This document shows, piece by piece, positions 1 through 6,632 of a stretch of DNA of 8,013 bases. Where the stretch lies: positions 1 through 8,013 of the forward strand of contig JAEZKI010000530.1 in assembly GCA_023415525.1 (NCBI GenBank), given 5' to 3'. Every line of letters begins with the position of its first letter. The first letter of the stretch is position 1. The notes below the pieces were generated by a model. That model saw only the letters and a program-made list of their open reading frames with translations, made no database searches and had not been told where the DNA came from. The position numbers were made by a program, and so were the translations under genes. The stretch comes from Bacillota bacterium (GTDB lineage: Bacteria; Bacillota; Clostridia; Lachnospirales; Cellulosilyticaceae).

Positions 1-18
1 GCAAAGGAGACACTAAAG

Positions 19-1170
19 ATGAGTTTAAGGGAAGAAGCGCTAAGAAAACATGAAGAGTGGCAAGGTAAATTACAAGTGACTGCCAAAGCAAAGGTAGATA
101 GTAGTGAGGCTTTATCCATTGCCTATACGCCTGGAGTAGCAGAGCCTTGCAAAGAAATAGCAGCAGATAGAGAAAATGTATACAAATACACCATGAAGGG
201 CAATACTGTAGCAGTTATATCTGATGGGACCGCTGTATTAGGTTTAGGGGACATAGGTCCAGAGGCAGCCATGCCTGTTATGGAAGGGAAAGCTGTTTTA
301 TTTAAAGAATTTGCCGATATTAATGCCATTCCTATTTGTATTGATACAAAGGATACTGAAGAAATTATAACCTTTGTTAAACAAATTGCACCTACCTTTG
401 GAGGCATTAACCTGGAAGATATTGCAGCACCACGTTGCTTTGAGATTGAAGAACGCTTAAAGAAAGAACTTAATATTCCGGTCTTTCATGATGATCAACA
501 TGGTACAGCTATTGTTGTATTAGCAGGAATTATTAATGCACTTAAAGTAGCAGGGAAACAAAAAGAAACTGTTAAAGTGGTTGTAAATGGAGCAGGCTCA
601 GCAGGTTTAGCCATTACAAAGCTTTTATTGGCCTATGGCTTTAAAGAAATAGTGGTAGTAGATAAACTAGGCATCTTGGAAGAATCCCAAGAATGGATGA
701 ATTGGGCACAAAAAGAAATGAGTGAAAGAACCAATAAACAGCACTTAATAGGAACCCTTAAGGATGCCCTCGTTAATGCAGATATTTTCATTGGCGTATC
801 TGCTCCTAATATTGTTTCAAAAGAAATGATTGAAAGTATGAACGATAAGGCTATTGTTTTTGCTATGGCAAATCCTACTCCCGAAATTATGCCTAACTTA
901 GCAAAAGAAGCAGGTGCATTGGTGGTAGGAACAGGACGTTCAGATTTCCCTAATCAAGTGAATAATGTACTTGTTTTTCCAGGGATTTTTAAAGGGGCAC
1001 TTATGGCAAGGGCTACTCAGATTACAGAAGAGATGAAGTTAGCAGCAGCAGAGGGGATTGCCAGCATGATAGATGAGAAAGATTTAAACCCAGAAAACAT
1101 ACTTCCAAAGCCATTTGATCCAGGCATTGCAGACAAAGTAGCAAAGGCAGTTAGTGATTCAGTGAAGTAA
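19..1170 (+). CDS. NAD-dependent malic enzyme (malate to pyruvate + CO2)
   Basis: This is a 383-residue cytoplasmic malic enzyme of the short bacterial type, which oxidatively decarboxylates L-malate to pyruvate and yields NADH or NADPH. The N-terminal malic domain (about residues 15-165) carries the expected catalytic set: Tyr36 in the AYTPGVAEPC motif, Lys91 in MEGKA, and metal ligands Glu133, Asp134 and Asp158/159 in NLEDIAAPRCFE and FHDDQHGTA. The C-terminal Rossmann domain has the dinucleotide loop GAGSAG at 191-196. An acidic Asp215 ends the second strand (VVVDKLGIL), which points to NAD rather than NADP, although that preference is an inference. The late motif AMANPTPEI is also present. 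The start follows an AGGAG ribosome binding site at about 5-9. The gene is complete, of normal length, and precedes murG by 15 nt, so the two are probably co-transcribed. Its promoter lies upstream of the window. The family call is very secure. Whether the organism calls it malS, maeA or mae cannot be told. Confidence 0.96.
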   Translation: MSLREEALRKHEEWQGKLQVTAKAKVDSSEALSIAYTPGVAEPCKEIAADRENVYKYTMKGNTVAVISDGTAVLGLGDIGPEAAMPVMEGKAVLFKEFADINAIPICIDTKDTEEIITFVKQIAPTFGGINLEDIAAPRCFEIEERLKKELNIPVFHDDQHGTAIVVLAGIINALKVAGKQKETVKVVVNGAGSAGLAITKLLLAYGFKEIVVVDKLGILEESQEWMNWAQKEMSERTNKQHLIGTLKDALVNADIFIGVSAPNIVSKEMIESMNDKAIVFAMANPTPEIMPNLAKEAGALVVGTGRSDFPNQVNNVLVFPGIFKGALMARATQITEEMKLAAAEGIASMIDEKDLNPENILPKPFDPGIADKVAKAVSDSVK

Positions 1171-1177
1171 AAGGAGG
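1171..1177 (+). promoter_or_regulatory. Ribosome binding site for murG (TTG start)
   Basis: AAGGAGG lies immediately after the malic enzyme stop codon and 8 nt before a TTG codon at 1186. No ATG or GTG follows at a better distance, and the TTG gives a protein that begins exactly at the MurG N-terminal strand and glycine loop, so this site fixes the non-ATG start. Confidence 0.85.
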
Positions 1178-1185
1178 ACAGAGAC

Positions 1186-2244
1186 TTGAAAACCATTGTA
1201 CTAACAGGAGGTGGCACAGCTGGTCATGTGACACCTAATATTGCCCTATTACCAAAGCTAAAAGAAGAGGGTTGGGACATACGTTATATAGGAAGCCATA
1301 CAGGGATAGAAAAGCAGCTTATTACCAAAGAAAATATTCCTTATTATGGTATTGCATCAGGAAAACTCAGAAGATATATTTCCTTAGAAAATTTAAAAGA
1401 CCCTTTTAAAGTGATTAAAGGTTATTTTGACGCTTATAAACTTTTAAAAGAATTAAAACCCAAAGTGGTATTTTCTAAAGGGGGATATGTGACGGTTCCT
1501 GTTGTGTTAGCTGCCAGTAGTTTAAAAATACCTGTTATTATACATGAGTCCGACATGACACCAGGATTGGCTAATAGGATTGCCATGCGAGTAGCAAAAA
1601 AAATCTGTGTAAACTTTGAAGAAACACTTCAATATGTAGGGAAAAAGGGTGTTTATACAGGTTCACCTATTCGTGAAGAGCTCTTTAAAGGGGATAGAGA
1701 AGAAGCTAAAAAGCTTTGTGGCTTCAAAGAAGAAAAGCCTACCCTCTTAATGATGGGAGGAAGTTTGGGGGCGAGAAGGTTAAATGAGGTATTGAGAGAG
1801 GCACTTAAAGAACTATTACCCAACTATAATGTGGTGCATATTTGTGGTAAAGGCAATAGTATAGCGGAGTTAGAAGGTTTAGAAGGTTATAAGCAATTTG
1901 AGTATGTGGATAAAGAGTTACCTCACCTTTTTGGTTTAGCAGATGTGATGCTTTCTAGAGCAGGAGCCAATAGTCTTGCTGAGATTGTAGCCCTTCATAT
2001 TCCCAGTTTACTGATTCCCCTTTCTCAAAAAGCAAGTAGAGGAGACCAAATACTAAATGCACGTTCTATGAAAAATAAGGGCTATGCAGCAAGTATTGAA
2101 CAAGAAGAATTGACACCTAGTAGGTTGGTTGAAGAAATTCATAAACTCTATAATCATAGGGAAAAATATAGAGAGGCCATGGAACAAGCTACAAAAGTTA
2201 AGAGCATTCACCGCGTTTTGCAAGTCATCAAAGAAAATGGTTAG
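1186..2244 (+). CDS. murG: MurG, lipid II-forming GlcNAc transferase (HESD-type)
   Basis: The 352-residue product is a GT28-family (GT-B fold) glycosyltransferase. MurG adds N-acetylglucosamine from UDP-GlcNAc to lipid I on the inner face of the membrane, making lipid II for peptidoglycan. The N-terminal glycine loop with the conserved His is at 8-18 (GGGTAGHVTPN). SKGGYVTVP near residue 97 is the second glycine loop. IHESDMTPGLANR at 119-131 corresponds to the HEQN segment of E. coli MurG. The C-terminal half has GGSLGARRLN (191-200), SRAGANSLAEI (257-267) with Glu266 as the likely UDP-ribose ligand, and SRGDQ (284-288). The HESD and SRGDQ variants are, from memory, those of the second MurG (murG2) in Bacillus cereus-group species and of several clostridia. 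The gene starts with TTG and sits behind a malic enzyme gene rather than in a division/cell-wall cluster. It may be the only MurG or a second copy; the window cannot decide. Confidence 0.93.
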   Translation: MKTIVLTGGGTAGHVTPNIALLPKLKEEGWDIRYIGSHTGIEKQLITKENIPYYGIASGKLRRYISLENLKDPFKVIKGYFDAYKLLKELKPKVVFSKGGYVTVPVVLAASSLKIPVIIHESDMTPGLANRIAMRVAKKICVNFEETLQYVGKKGVYTGSPIREELFKGDREEAKKLCGFKEEKPTLLMMGGSLGARRLNEVLREALKELLPNYNVVHICGKGNSIAELEGLEGYKQFEYVDKELPHLFGLADVMLSRAGANSLAEIVALHIPSLLIPLSQKASRGDQILNARSMKNKGYAASIEQEELTPSRLVEEIHKLYNHREKYREAMEQATKVKSIHRVLQVIKENG

Positions 2245-2255
2245 GTCCTATGGTG

Positions 2256-2284
2256 ATTCCCCTTTCAATGTAAAAAAGGGGAAT
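2256..2284 (+). terminator. Probable intrinsic terminator after murG
   Basis: A perfect 10-bp stem (ATTCCCCTTT at 2256-2265 with AAAGGGGAAT at 2275-2284) encloses a 9-nt loop and begins 12 nt after the murG stop codon. The following T tract is short and broken (TTTCTAT, partly shared with the stem), so termination may be incomplete. The position at the end of the malic enzyme-murG pair supports the call. Confidence 0.6.
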
Positions 2285-2392
2285 TTCTATATGAAAAATA
2301 AAAAGCTACCACATATTACTAGATGAACCAATAAGGCATAAAAAGTTTTTGAAAGACAAAACCTATCAGGAAATGATACTTACTCTCTTCAC

Positions 2393-2421
2393 TTGACACT
2401 GGATTCTTTTAATAATAAAAT
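2393..2421 (+). promoter_or_regulatory. Sigma-A promoter for pyrG
   Basis: A perfect -35 box TTGACA (2393-2398) and a -10 box TAAAAT (2416-2421, five of six consensus bases) are separated by exactly 17 bp. Transcription would start near G2427/G2428, giving a leader of about 46 nt before the pyrG ATG. No hairpin followed by a T run lies in that leader. Confidence 0.8.
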
Positions 2422-2449
2422 AAAAAGGTTGATAATTGAGAAATGATAA

Positions 2450-4087
<1,638 letters not shown>

Positions 4088-4118
4088 GAAAGTTAAACTC
4101 TTATACTTATCTTAATAG

Positions 4119-4154
4119 AAAAGTAGCTAGGACAAATAGGTCTTAGCTACTTTT
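4119..4154 (+). terminator. Strong terminator after pyrG, probably bidirectional
   Basis: A 15-bp stem with a single G-U pair (4119-4133 with 4140-4154) closes a 6-nt loop and ends in five T residues (4151-4155) on the plus strand. The A run at 4119-4122 gives four T residues on the minus strand, so the same hairpin can stop transcripts of the convergent gene whose stop codon is 11 nt away at 4166. Confidence 0.9.
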
Positions 4155-4165
4155 TAGGTTTAAGC

Positions 4166-4510
4166 CTAGAAGAAAAGAGTAAAGACATAATAAAGATGTG
4201 TGAGGTTAACGAGAATATAGAGGCTTAATATGATAAAGATCAATAAATTACACCACTTTAGGTTAGGAACATCACCACTATCCAGATGTTTAAATAAGAA
4301 ATAAATGAGGATAGCAGGGAAAAAAACTTTGATAGCAATACTAGGAAGAGCATTTTGAACGATAGACTGCATCAAGACATTGGCTTCAAAAAAAGCACCT
4401 GTTTTAAGTAGTGTAAAGGTAAAAAGAATATCAGTGCAGTTGAGGATGTAAATAAGCGTAAACTTACTTTTAATGGTATAAGGTGAAGAATCCTTTATAA
4501 ATCTTAGCAT
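4166..4510 (-). CDS. DUF5658-like small integral membrane protein
   Basis: This encodes a 114-residue hydrophobic protein of unknown function. The pattern Asn24-x-x-Asp27 in the first membrane segment, then Thr31 and a Gly38...Glu42-Ala43-Asn44 motif (ILNCTDILFTFTLL then GAFFEANVLMQ), with a conserved-looking Lys61 in the second segment, matches what I recall of DUF5658. Three predicted membrane helices lie at about 17-35, 54-73 and 87-112, with a short polar N-terminus. The start at 4510 is preferred over an upstream in-frame ATG at 4558 because a perfect AGGAGG lies 6 nt before it and the upstream ATG has none. The gene points toward pyrG and away from the FabT-like gene, so it is a lone minus-strand gene. 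A possible -10 box (TATACT) lies just upstream of the binding site, but I cannot pair it with a convincing -35. Function unknown; the family call is moderately sure. Confidence 0.82.
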   Translation of the reverse strand: MLRFIKDSSPYTIKSKFTLIYILNCTDILFTFTLLKTGAFFEANVLMQSIVQNALPSIAIKVFFPAILIYFLFKHLDSGDVPNLKWCNLLIFIILSLYILVNLTHLYYVFTLFF

Positions 4511-4516
4511 GGAGCA

Positions 4517-4522
4517 CCTCCT
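4517..4522 (-). promoter_or_regulatory. Ribosome binding site deciding the DUF5658-like start
   Basis: The minus strand reads AGGAGG here, 6 nt before the ATG at 4510. It supports the shorter 114-residue protein over the 130-residue reading that would begin at 4558. Confidence 0.85.
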
Positions 4523-4564
4523 ATTAAAGTATAGACGAAAAGGAGAGTGTTTAATCACAAGGGC

Positions 4565-4593
4565 TTGACAAGTGGTGAGTAAACTTTTAGACT
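4565..4593 (+). promoter_or_regulatory. Probable promoter of the FabT-like gene
   Basis: A perfect -35 box TTGACA (4565-4570) is followed after 17 bp by TAGACT (4588-4593), which matches four of six bases of the -10 consensus. Initiation would fall near 4600. A better-looking TATAAA at 4599-4604 has no -35 at a proper distance, so it is the weaker choice. Confidence 0.6.
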
Positions 4594-4606
4594 TTTAATA
4601 TAAAGA

Positions 4607-4619
4607 TTTGAAAGTCAAA
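4607..4619 (+). promoter_or_regulatory. FabT-type operator (TTTGA-N3-TCAAA)
   Basis: The perfect inverted repeat TTTGA-AAG-TCAAA lies roughly +7 to +19 from the predicted transcription start and 23 nt before the FabT-like start codon. From established work on streptococcal and lactococcal FabT, the recognised box contains the same TTTGA-N3-TCAAA core. The placement suggests that the regulator represses its own gene by blocking early elongation or polymerase binding. Binding itself is an inference. Confidence 0.7.
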
Positions 4620-4642
4620 GTAATTAAGGAAGGTAAGAAAAA

Positions 4643-5092
4643 ATGGAAGGATCAATTAAGATCATTAATGAGTTACTCGTTGAGTTATTTAATGATGTAT
4701 TAACAATAGAAAAAACAGCTTTACAAAGTGGCCCCTTTAAAGATTTATCTATTACAGAGATGCATGTTCTAGAGGCCATAGGTTTGGGGCAAAAAACTAT
4801 GACGGATGTAGCAGGTGAATTAGGTGTAACAGTAGGAACCCTAACCACGGCTATTAACCGTTTAGTAAAGAAAGAATATGTGATACGGACCCGTTCAGAA
4901 GAAGACCGACGCATTGTTTACGTTGCCCTTTCGAGAACCGGCAAGTTGGCCTATCGCATTCATGAAAAATTTCATCAAGATATGGTAAGGACTATGACGG
5001 CTAAGCTGTCTAATGACGATAATGAGGTACTTATTGCCTCTCTGAATAGGCTTAGTGCGTTTTTTAAAGAGCAATATCATCTGCATAAATAA
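4643..5092 (+). CDS. FabT-like MarR-family transcriptional regulator
   Basis: This 149-residue protein is a winged-helix MarR-family repressor that closely resembles FabT, the regulator of membrane fatty-acid synthesis in streptococci and lactococci. The N-terminal dimerisation helix with FNDVLTIEKTAL (16-27) and then FKDLSITEMHVLEAIG (32-47) mirrors the FNNVL-IEE and FKDISIKEMH segments of S. pneumoniae FabT. The DNA-binding unit covers about 50-95: a recognition helix near 62-76 (VTVGTLTTAINRLVK), then a wing with the MarR signature Asp88-Arg89-Arg90 in RTRSEEDRRIVYVAL. C-terminal helices (100-145) complete the dimer interface. The start follows AAGGAAGG at 4626-4633. A matching operator lies in its own leader. 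Unlike the usual arrangement, no fabH, acpP or other fab gene follows, so its targets are presumably elsewhere. Known FabT uses acyl-ACP as co-repressor; whether this one does is inference. I leave the symbol empty because orthology is not proven, but fabT is the likely name. Confidence 0.88.
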   Translation: MEGSIKIINELLVELFNDVLTIEKTALQSGPFKDLSITEMHVLEAIGLGQKTMTDVAGELGVTVGTLTTAINRLVKKEYVIRTRSEEDRRIVYVALSRTGKLAYRIHEKFHQDMVRTMTAKLSNDDNEVLIASLNRLSAFFKEQYHLHK

Positions 5093-5183
5093 ACGAAAGT
5101 AGCCATGAAGGCATAGAAATAGCTGGAAAATACGTCTCTATTTAACAGGTAGTAGCATATGATAAGGATAGAGGGGGGATTTT

Positions 5184-5570
5184 ATGTTTGGATTAAAGAA
5201 ACAACTCATCAAAAGTTTTATTAAGCTGAGTGTCATTGAAAACAAACCCAATATCTTAAAGATAAGAATCAATAAACTAGAAGATATAGCACCTGAATAT
5301 CGCATTTATAAAGGGGATATAATAGAGGCGATAAAGCTATTACAAGGGATAGAAGATGTAGCTGTTCATTTTGATGAAGGCACAATTACCATTGGTTATG
5401 ATAGTCAGAAGCTCACTCCACAAACTATTTTTTACTGGCTACAGATTATTATTGATGTAGGTTTAGATCACTTTGAATTTATTGAGCAGTATGCAACAAA
5501 AGACATGGAACGAGTAAGAAATTATTTAAGGCCAATTTTAGAAGCCAAGGTACAGATGTATAATCGTTAG
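5184..5570 (+). CDS. Unknown 128-aa protein, HMA_2-like ferredoxin fold suspected
   Basis: I do not recognise this protein firmly. It has no signal peptide or membrane segment and no cysteine. After a basic N-terminus (LKKQLIKSFIKL), residues 23-92 read as a beta-alpha-beta-beta-alpha unit: strand 24-30 (ILKIRIN), helix 44-54, strand 57-63 (EDVAVHF), strand 66-72 (GTITIGY) and helix 78-92. The turn LLQGIEDVAVHFDEGTITIGYD resembles the LPGV-x-V...TG-x-hhhxYDP pattern of heavy-metal-associated domain 2 (HMA_2) proteins, which lack the CxxC metal site of classical HMA domains. The C-terminal part (94-128) is a charged helix. The start follows GAGGGGGG at 5171-5178. It lies 91 nt after the FabT-like gene and 76 nt before mtnN on the same strand, with no convincing terminator between, so co-transcription is plausible. 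A role in metal handling or as a partner of a transporter is only a guess. Confidence 0.75.
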   Translation: MFGLKKQLIKSFIKLSVIENKPNILKIRINKLEDIAPEYRIYKGDIIEAIKLLQGIEDVAVHFDEGTITIGYDSQKLTPQTIFYWLQIIIDVGLDHFEFIEQYATKDMERVRNYLRPILEAKVQMYNR

Positions 5571-5646
5571 AGGTTGATAGTTGTAAAAGGAGCCGTTATG
5601 GCTTAATATATATAACAATAGACAAGTAAACTGGGAGGACATACAA

Positions 5647-6351
5647 ATGATAGGAATTATAGGCGCAATGGAAGAGGAAGTTATTTCTCTTAAAAGAAAA
5701 GTTGAAGATATGAGTAAGCAAACAATTGCTGGCATGGACTTTTACACAGGTAAAATGCATGAAAAAGACGTTGTGATTGTGAGATGTGGAATTGGTAAAG
5801 TCAATGCCGCTGTGTGCACTCAAATATTAGTAGATAAATTTCAAACGAAGGCTATTATTAATACGGGTGTAGCAGGAGGTCTTTACCCTGATATTAATAT
5901 TGGTGATATTGTGGTATCTAGTGATACAGTGGAACATGATATGGATGCTTCAGCTGTAGGTAATCCTAGAGGTGAGATTCCACGTATGAATAAAACTTAT
6001 TTCGAAGCTGACCAAGTATTGGTAGACTGTGCTCAAAAGGCAGCTGAAGCTTTAAAGGGGAATCACAAAGTCTATGTAGGACGCATAGCCAGTGGAGATC
6101 AGTTTATCTCTAGCATCAAGGTAAAGGAAGATATCTATACTACTTTTACAGCTTACTGTGCAGAGATGGAAGGAGCAGCTATCGCTCATACTTGCTTCCT
6201 TAATCAAATTCCCTTTGTTATTATTCGTGCCATTTCAGATAAAGCAGATAGTAGTGCAGATGTAAACTTTGAGGAATTTGTAAATGTAGCTGCTAAAAAT
6301 GCCAGTCGTATGATTGAGGCTATGATCAAAGAGATGGATTGTGCCCAATAA
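5647..6351 (+). CDS. mtnN: 5'-methylthioadenosine/S-adenosylhomocysteine nucleosidase
   Basis: This 234-residue enzyme (MtnN, also called Pfs) hydrolyses methylthioadenosine, S-adenosylhomocysteine and usually 5'-deoxyadenosine to adenine and the sugar product. It recycles by-products of SAM-dependent methylation, polyamine and radical-SAM reactions, and yields the autoinducer-2 precursor where LuxS is present. The N-terminus MIGIIGAMEEEV supplies Glu11, equivalent to E. coli Glu12. The GIGKVNAA (48-55) and INTGVAGGL (71-79) motifs form the binding pocket. Met174-Glu175 in CAEMEGAAIAH contact the ribose, and Asp198 in RAISDKAD is the general acid, so the active site is complete. The ribosome binding site GGGAGG is 8 nt before the ATG. 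Length is normal (E. coli 232). It is the last gene of the 4643-6351 series and is followed by a long hairpin. A weak possible promoter (TTGTAA 5581-5586, TAATAT 5604-5609, 17 bp apart) could also drive it separately. Confidence 0.97.
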   Translation: MIGIIGAMEEEVISLKRKVEDMSKQTIAGMDFYTGKMHEKDVVIVRCGIGKVNAAVCTQILVDKFQTKAIINTGVAGGLYPDINIGDIVVSSDTVEHDMDASAVGNPRGEIPRMNKTYFEADQVLVDCAQKAAEALKGNHKVYVGRIASGDQFISSIKVKEDIYTTFTAYCAEMEGAAIAHTCFLNQIPFVIIRAISDKADSSADVNFEEFVNVAAKNASRMIEAMIKEMDCAQ

Positions 6352-6378
6352 AGACAAACCAATAGATAAAATAGAGAG

Positions 6379-6416
6379 AAGGCCCTATTAAGGTAAATAT
6401 ACTTTAGTAGGGCCTT
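6379..6416 (+). terminator. Long hairpin terminator after mtnN
   Basis: A stem of 17 pairs including two G-U pairs (6379-6395 with 6400-6416) closes a 4-nt loop. The outer part, AAGGCCCTA with TAGGGCCTT, is GC-rich. The T run is only three bases long (6415-6417) and is followed by AAAA, so it is weaker than a textbook intrinsic terminator. Its position 28 nt after the mtnN stop codon makes the role likely. Confidence 0.7.
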
Positions 6417-6447
6417 TAAAAGTGCAATATAATAAAAATAGTTGTAA

Positions 6448-6476
6448 TTGAAAAAATATTCTTTTAATTATATAAT
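6448..6476 (+). promoter_or_regulatory. Sigma-A promoter for the secreted-protein gene
   Basis: TTGAAA (6448-6453) and a perfect TATAAT (6471-6476) are 17 bp apart. Transcription would begin near 6483, leaving a leader of about 140 nt before the GTG start at 6626. A second TATAAT at 6480-6485 lies in the same AT-only stretch but has no matching -35. Confidence 0.75.
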
Positions 6477-6528
6477 ATATATAATATGATACATATATTA
6501 GTAAATATAAGAAGTAACTGAGTAAAGT

Positions 6529-6539
6529 TTAAGTGAAGT
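6529..6539 (+). repeat. 11-nt direct repeat in the leader, first copy
   Basis: TTAAGTGAAGT occurs here and again, identically, at 6622-6632, where it spans the GTG start of the secreted-protein gene. The copies are 93 nt apart (start to start). Confidence 0.6.
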
Positions 6540-6565
6540 ATCTCCATAAAAGGTAGGGGGCTAAA

Positions 6566-6610
6566 ATGAGAGGATTAAAGAAGATAGGGATTTCAATAGT
6601 ATTAGAATAG
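6566..6610 (+). CDS. Possible 14-residue upstream ORF (signal-peptide mimic)
   Basis: A run of G residues (AGGTAGGGGG, 6551-6560) lies 5 nt before an ATG that opens a 14-codon frame, MRGLKKIGISIVLE, ending in TAG at 6608-6610. It resembles the start of the next protein's signal peptide (MKFLKKKIFVSIVLV) and ends just before that gene's own binding site at 6612-6618. It could be a regulatory leader peptide, a decayed duplicate of the signal-peptide start, or a chance frame. Translation is not proven; the binding site and the resemblance are what is actually seen. Confidence 0.4.
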   Translation: MRGLKKIGISIVLE

Positions 6611-6611
6611 T

Positions 6612-6618
6612 GAGGGGG
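6612..6618 (+). promoter_or_regulatory. Ribosome binding site for the GTG-started secreted protein
   Basis: GAGGGGG lies 7 nt before the GTG at 6626. The reading frame from that GTG begins directly with a signal peptide, and the next in-frame ATG (6680) would remove most of it, so GTG is the preferred start. Confidence 0.8.
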
Positions 6619-6621
6619 AAA

Positions 6622-6632
6622 TTAAGTGAAGT
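6622..6632 (+). repeat. 11-nt direct repeat in the leader, second copy
   Basis: This is the second identical TTAAGTGAAGT. It overlaps the GTG start codon (6626-6628) of the secreted-protein gene, whereas the first copy at 6529-6539 lies upstream of the 14-codon ORF. Confidence 0.6.

Noticed and set aside
2129..2326. A 65-codon plus-strand frame overlapping the end of murG and running through its terminator.
   Set aside because: It is out of frame with murG, overlaps it heavily, contains the hairpin sequence, and its product looks like no protein family.
4511..4558. N-terminal extension of the minus-strand membrane protein to an upstream ATG at 4558 (130 residues).
   Set aside because: The upstream ATG has no binding site, the extra 16 residues are basic and unlike the family, and a perfect AGGAGG precedes the ATG at 4510.
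5103..5145. Short inverted repeats (AGCC/GGC and AAATAG/CTATTT) in the gap after the FabT-like gene, considered as a terminator.
   Set aside because: The stems are short, the loop is long and there is no T run, so it is not a credible intrinsic terminator.
5585..5606. A minimal Met-Ala-stop frame with a good binding site (AAAAGGAG, then ATG GCT TAA) between the 128-residue gene and mtnN, overlapping a small AGCC/GGCT inverted repeat.
   Set aside because: Two codons and a 4-bp stem are easily produced by chance in this AT-rich gap; nothing else supports a function.
5596..5823. Minus-strand frames opposite the 5' end of mtnN (5538-5735 and 5596-5823).
   Set aside because: They are antisense shadows of a well-supported gene, with no binding site or recognisable product.
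6483..6625. The long leader of the secreted-protein gene considered as a riboswitch (for example a cyclic di-GMP class).
   Set aside because: I could not find the conserved core or a stable multi-helix fold, and no terminator-like hairpin precedes the gene.
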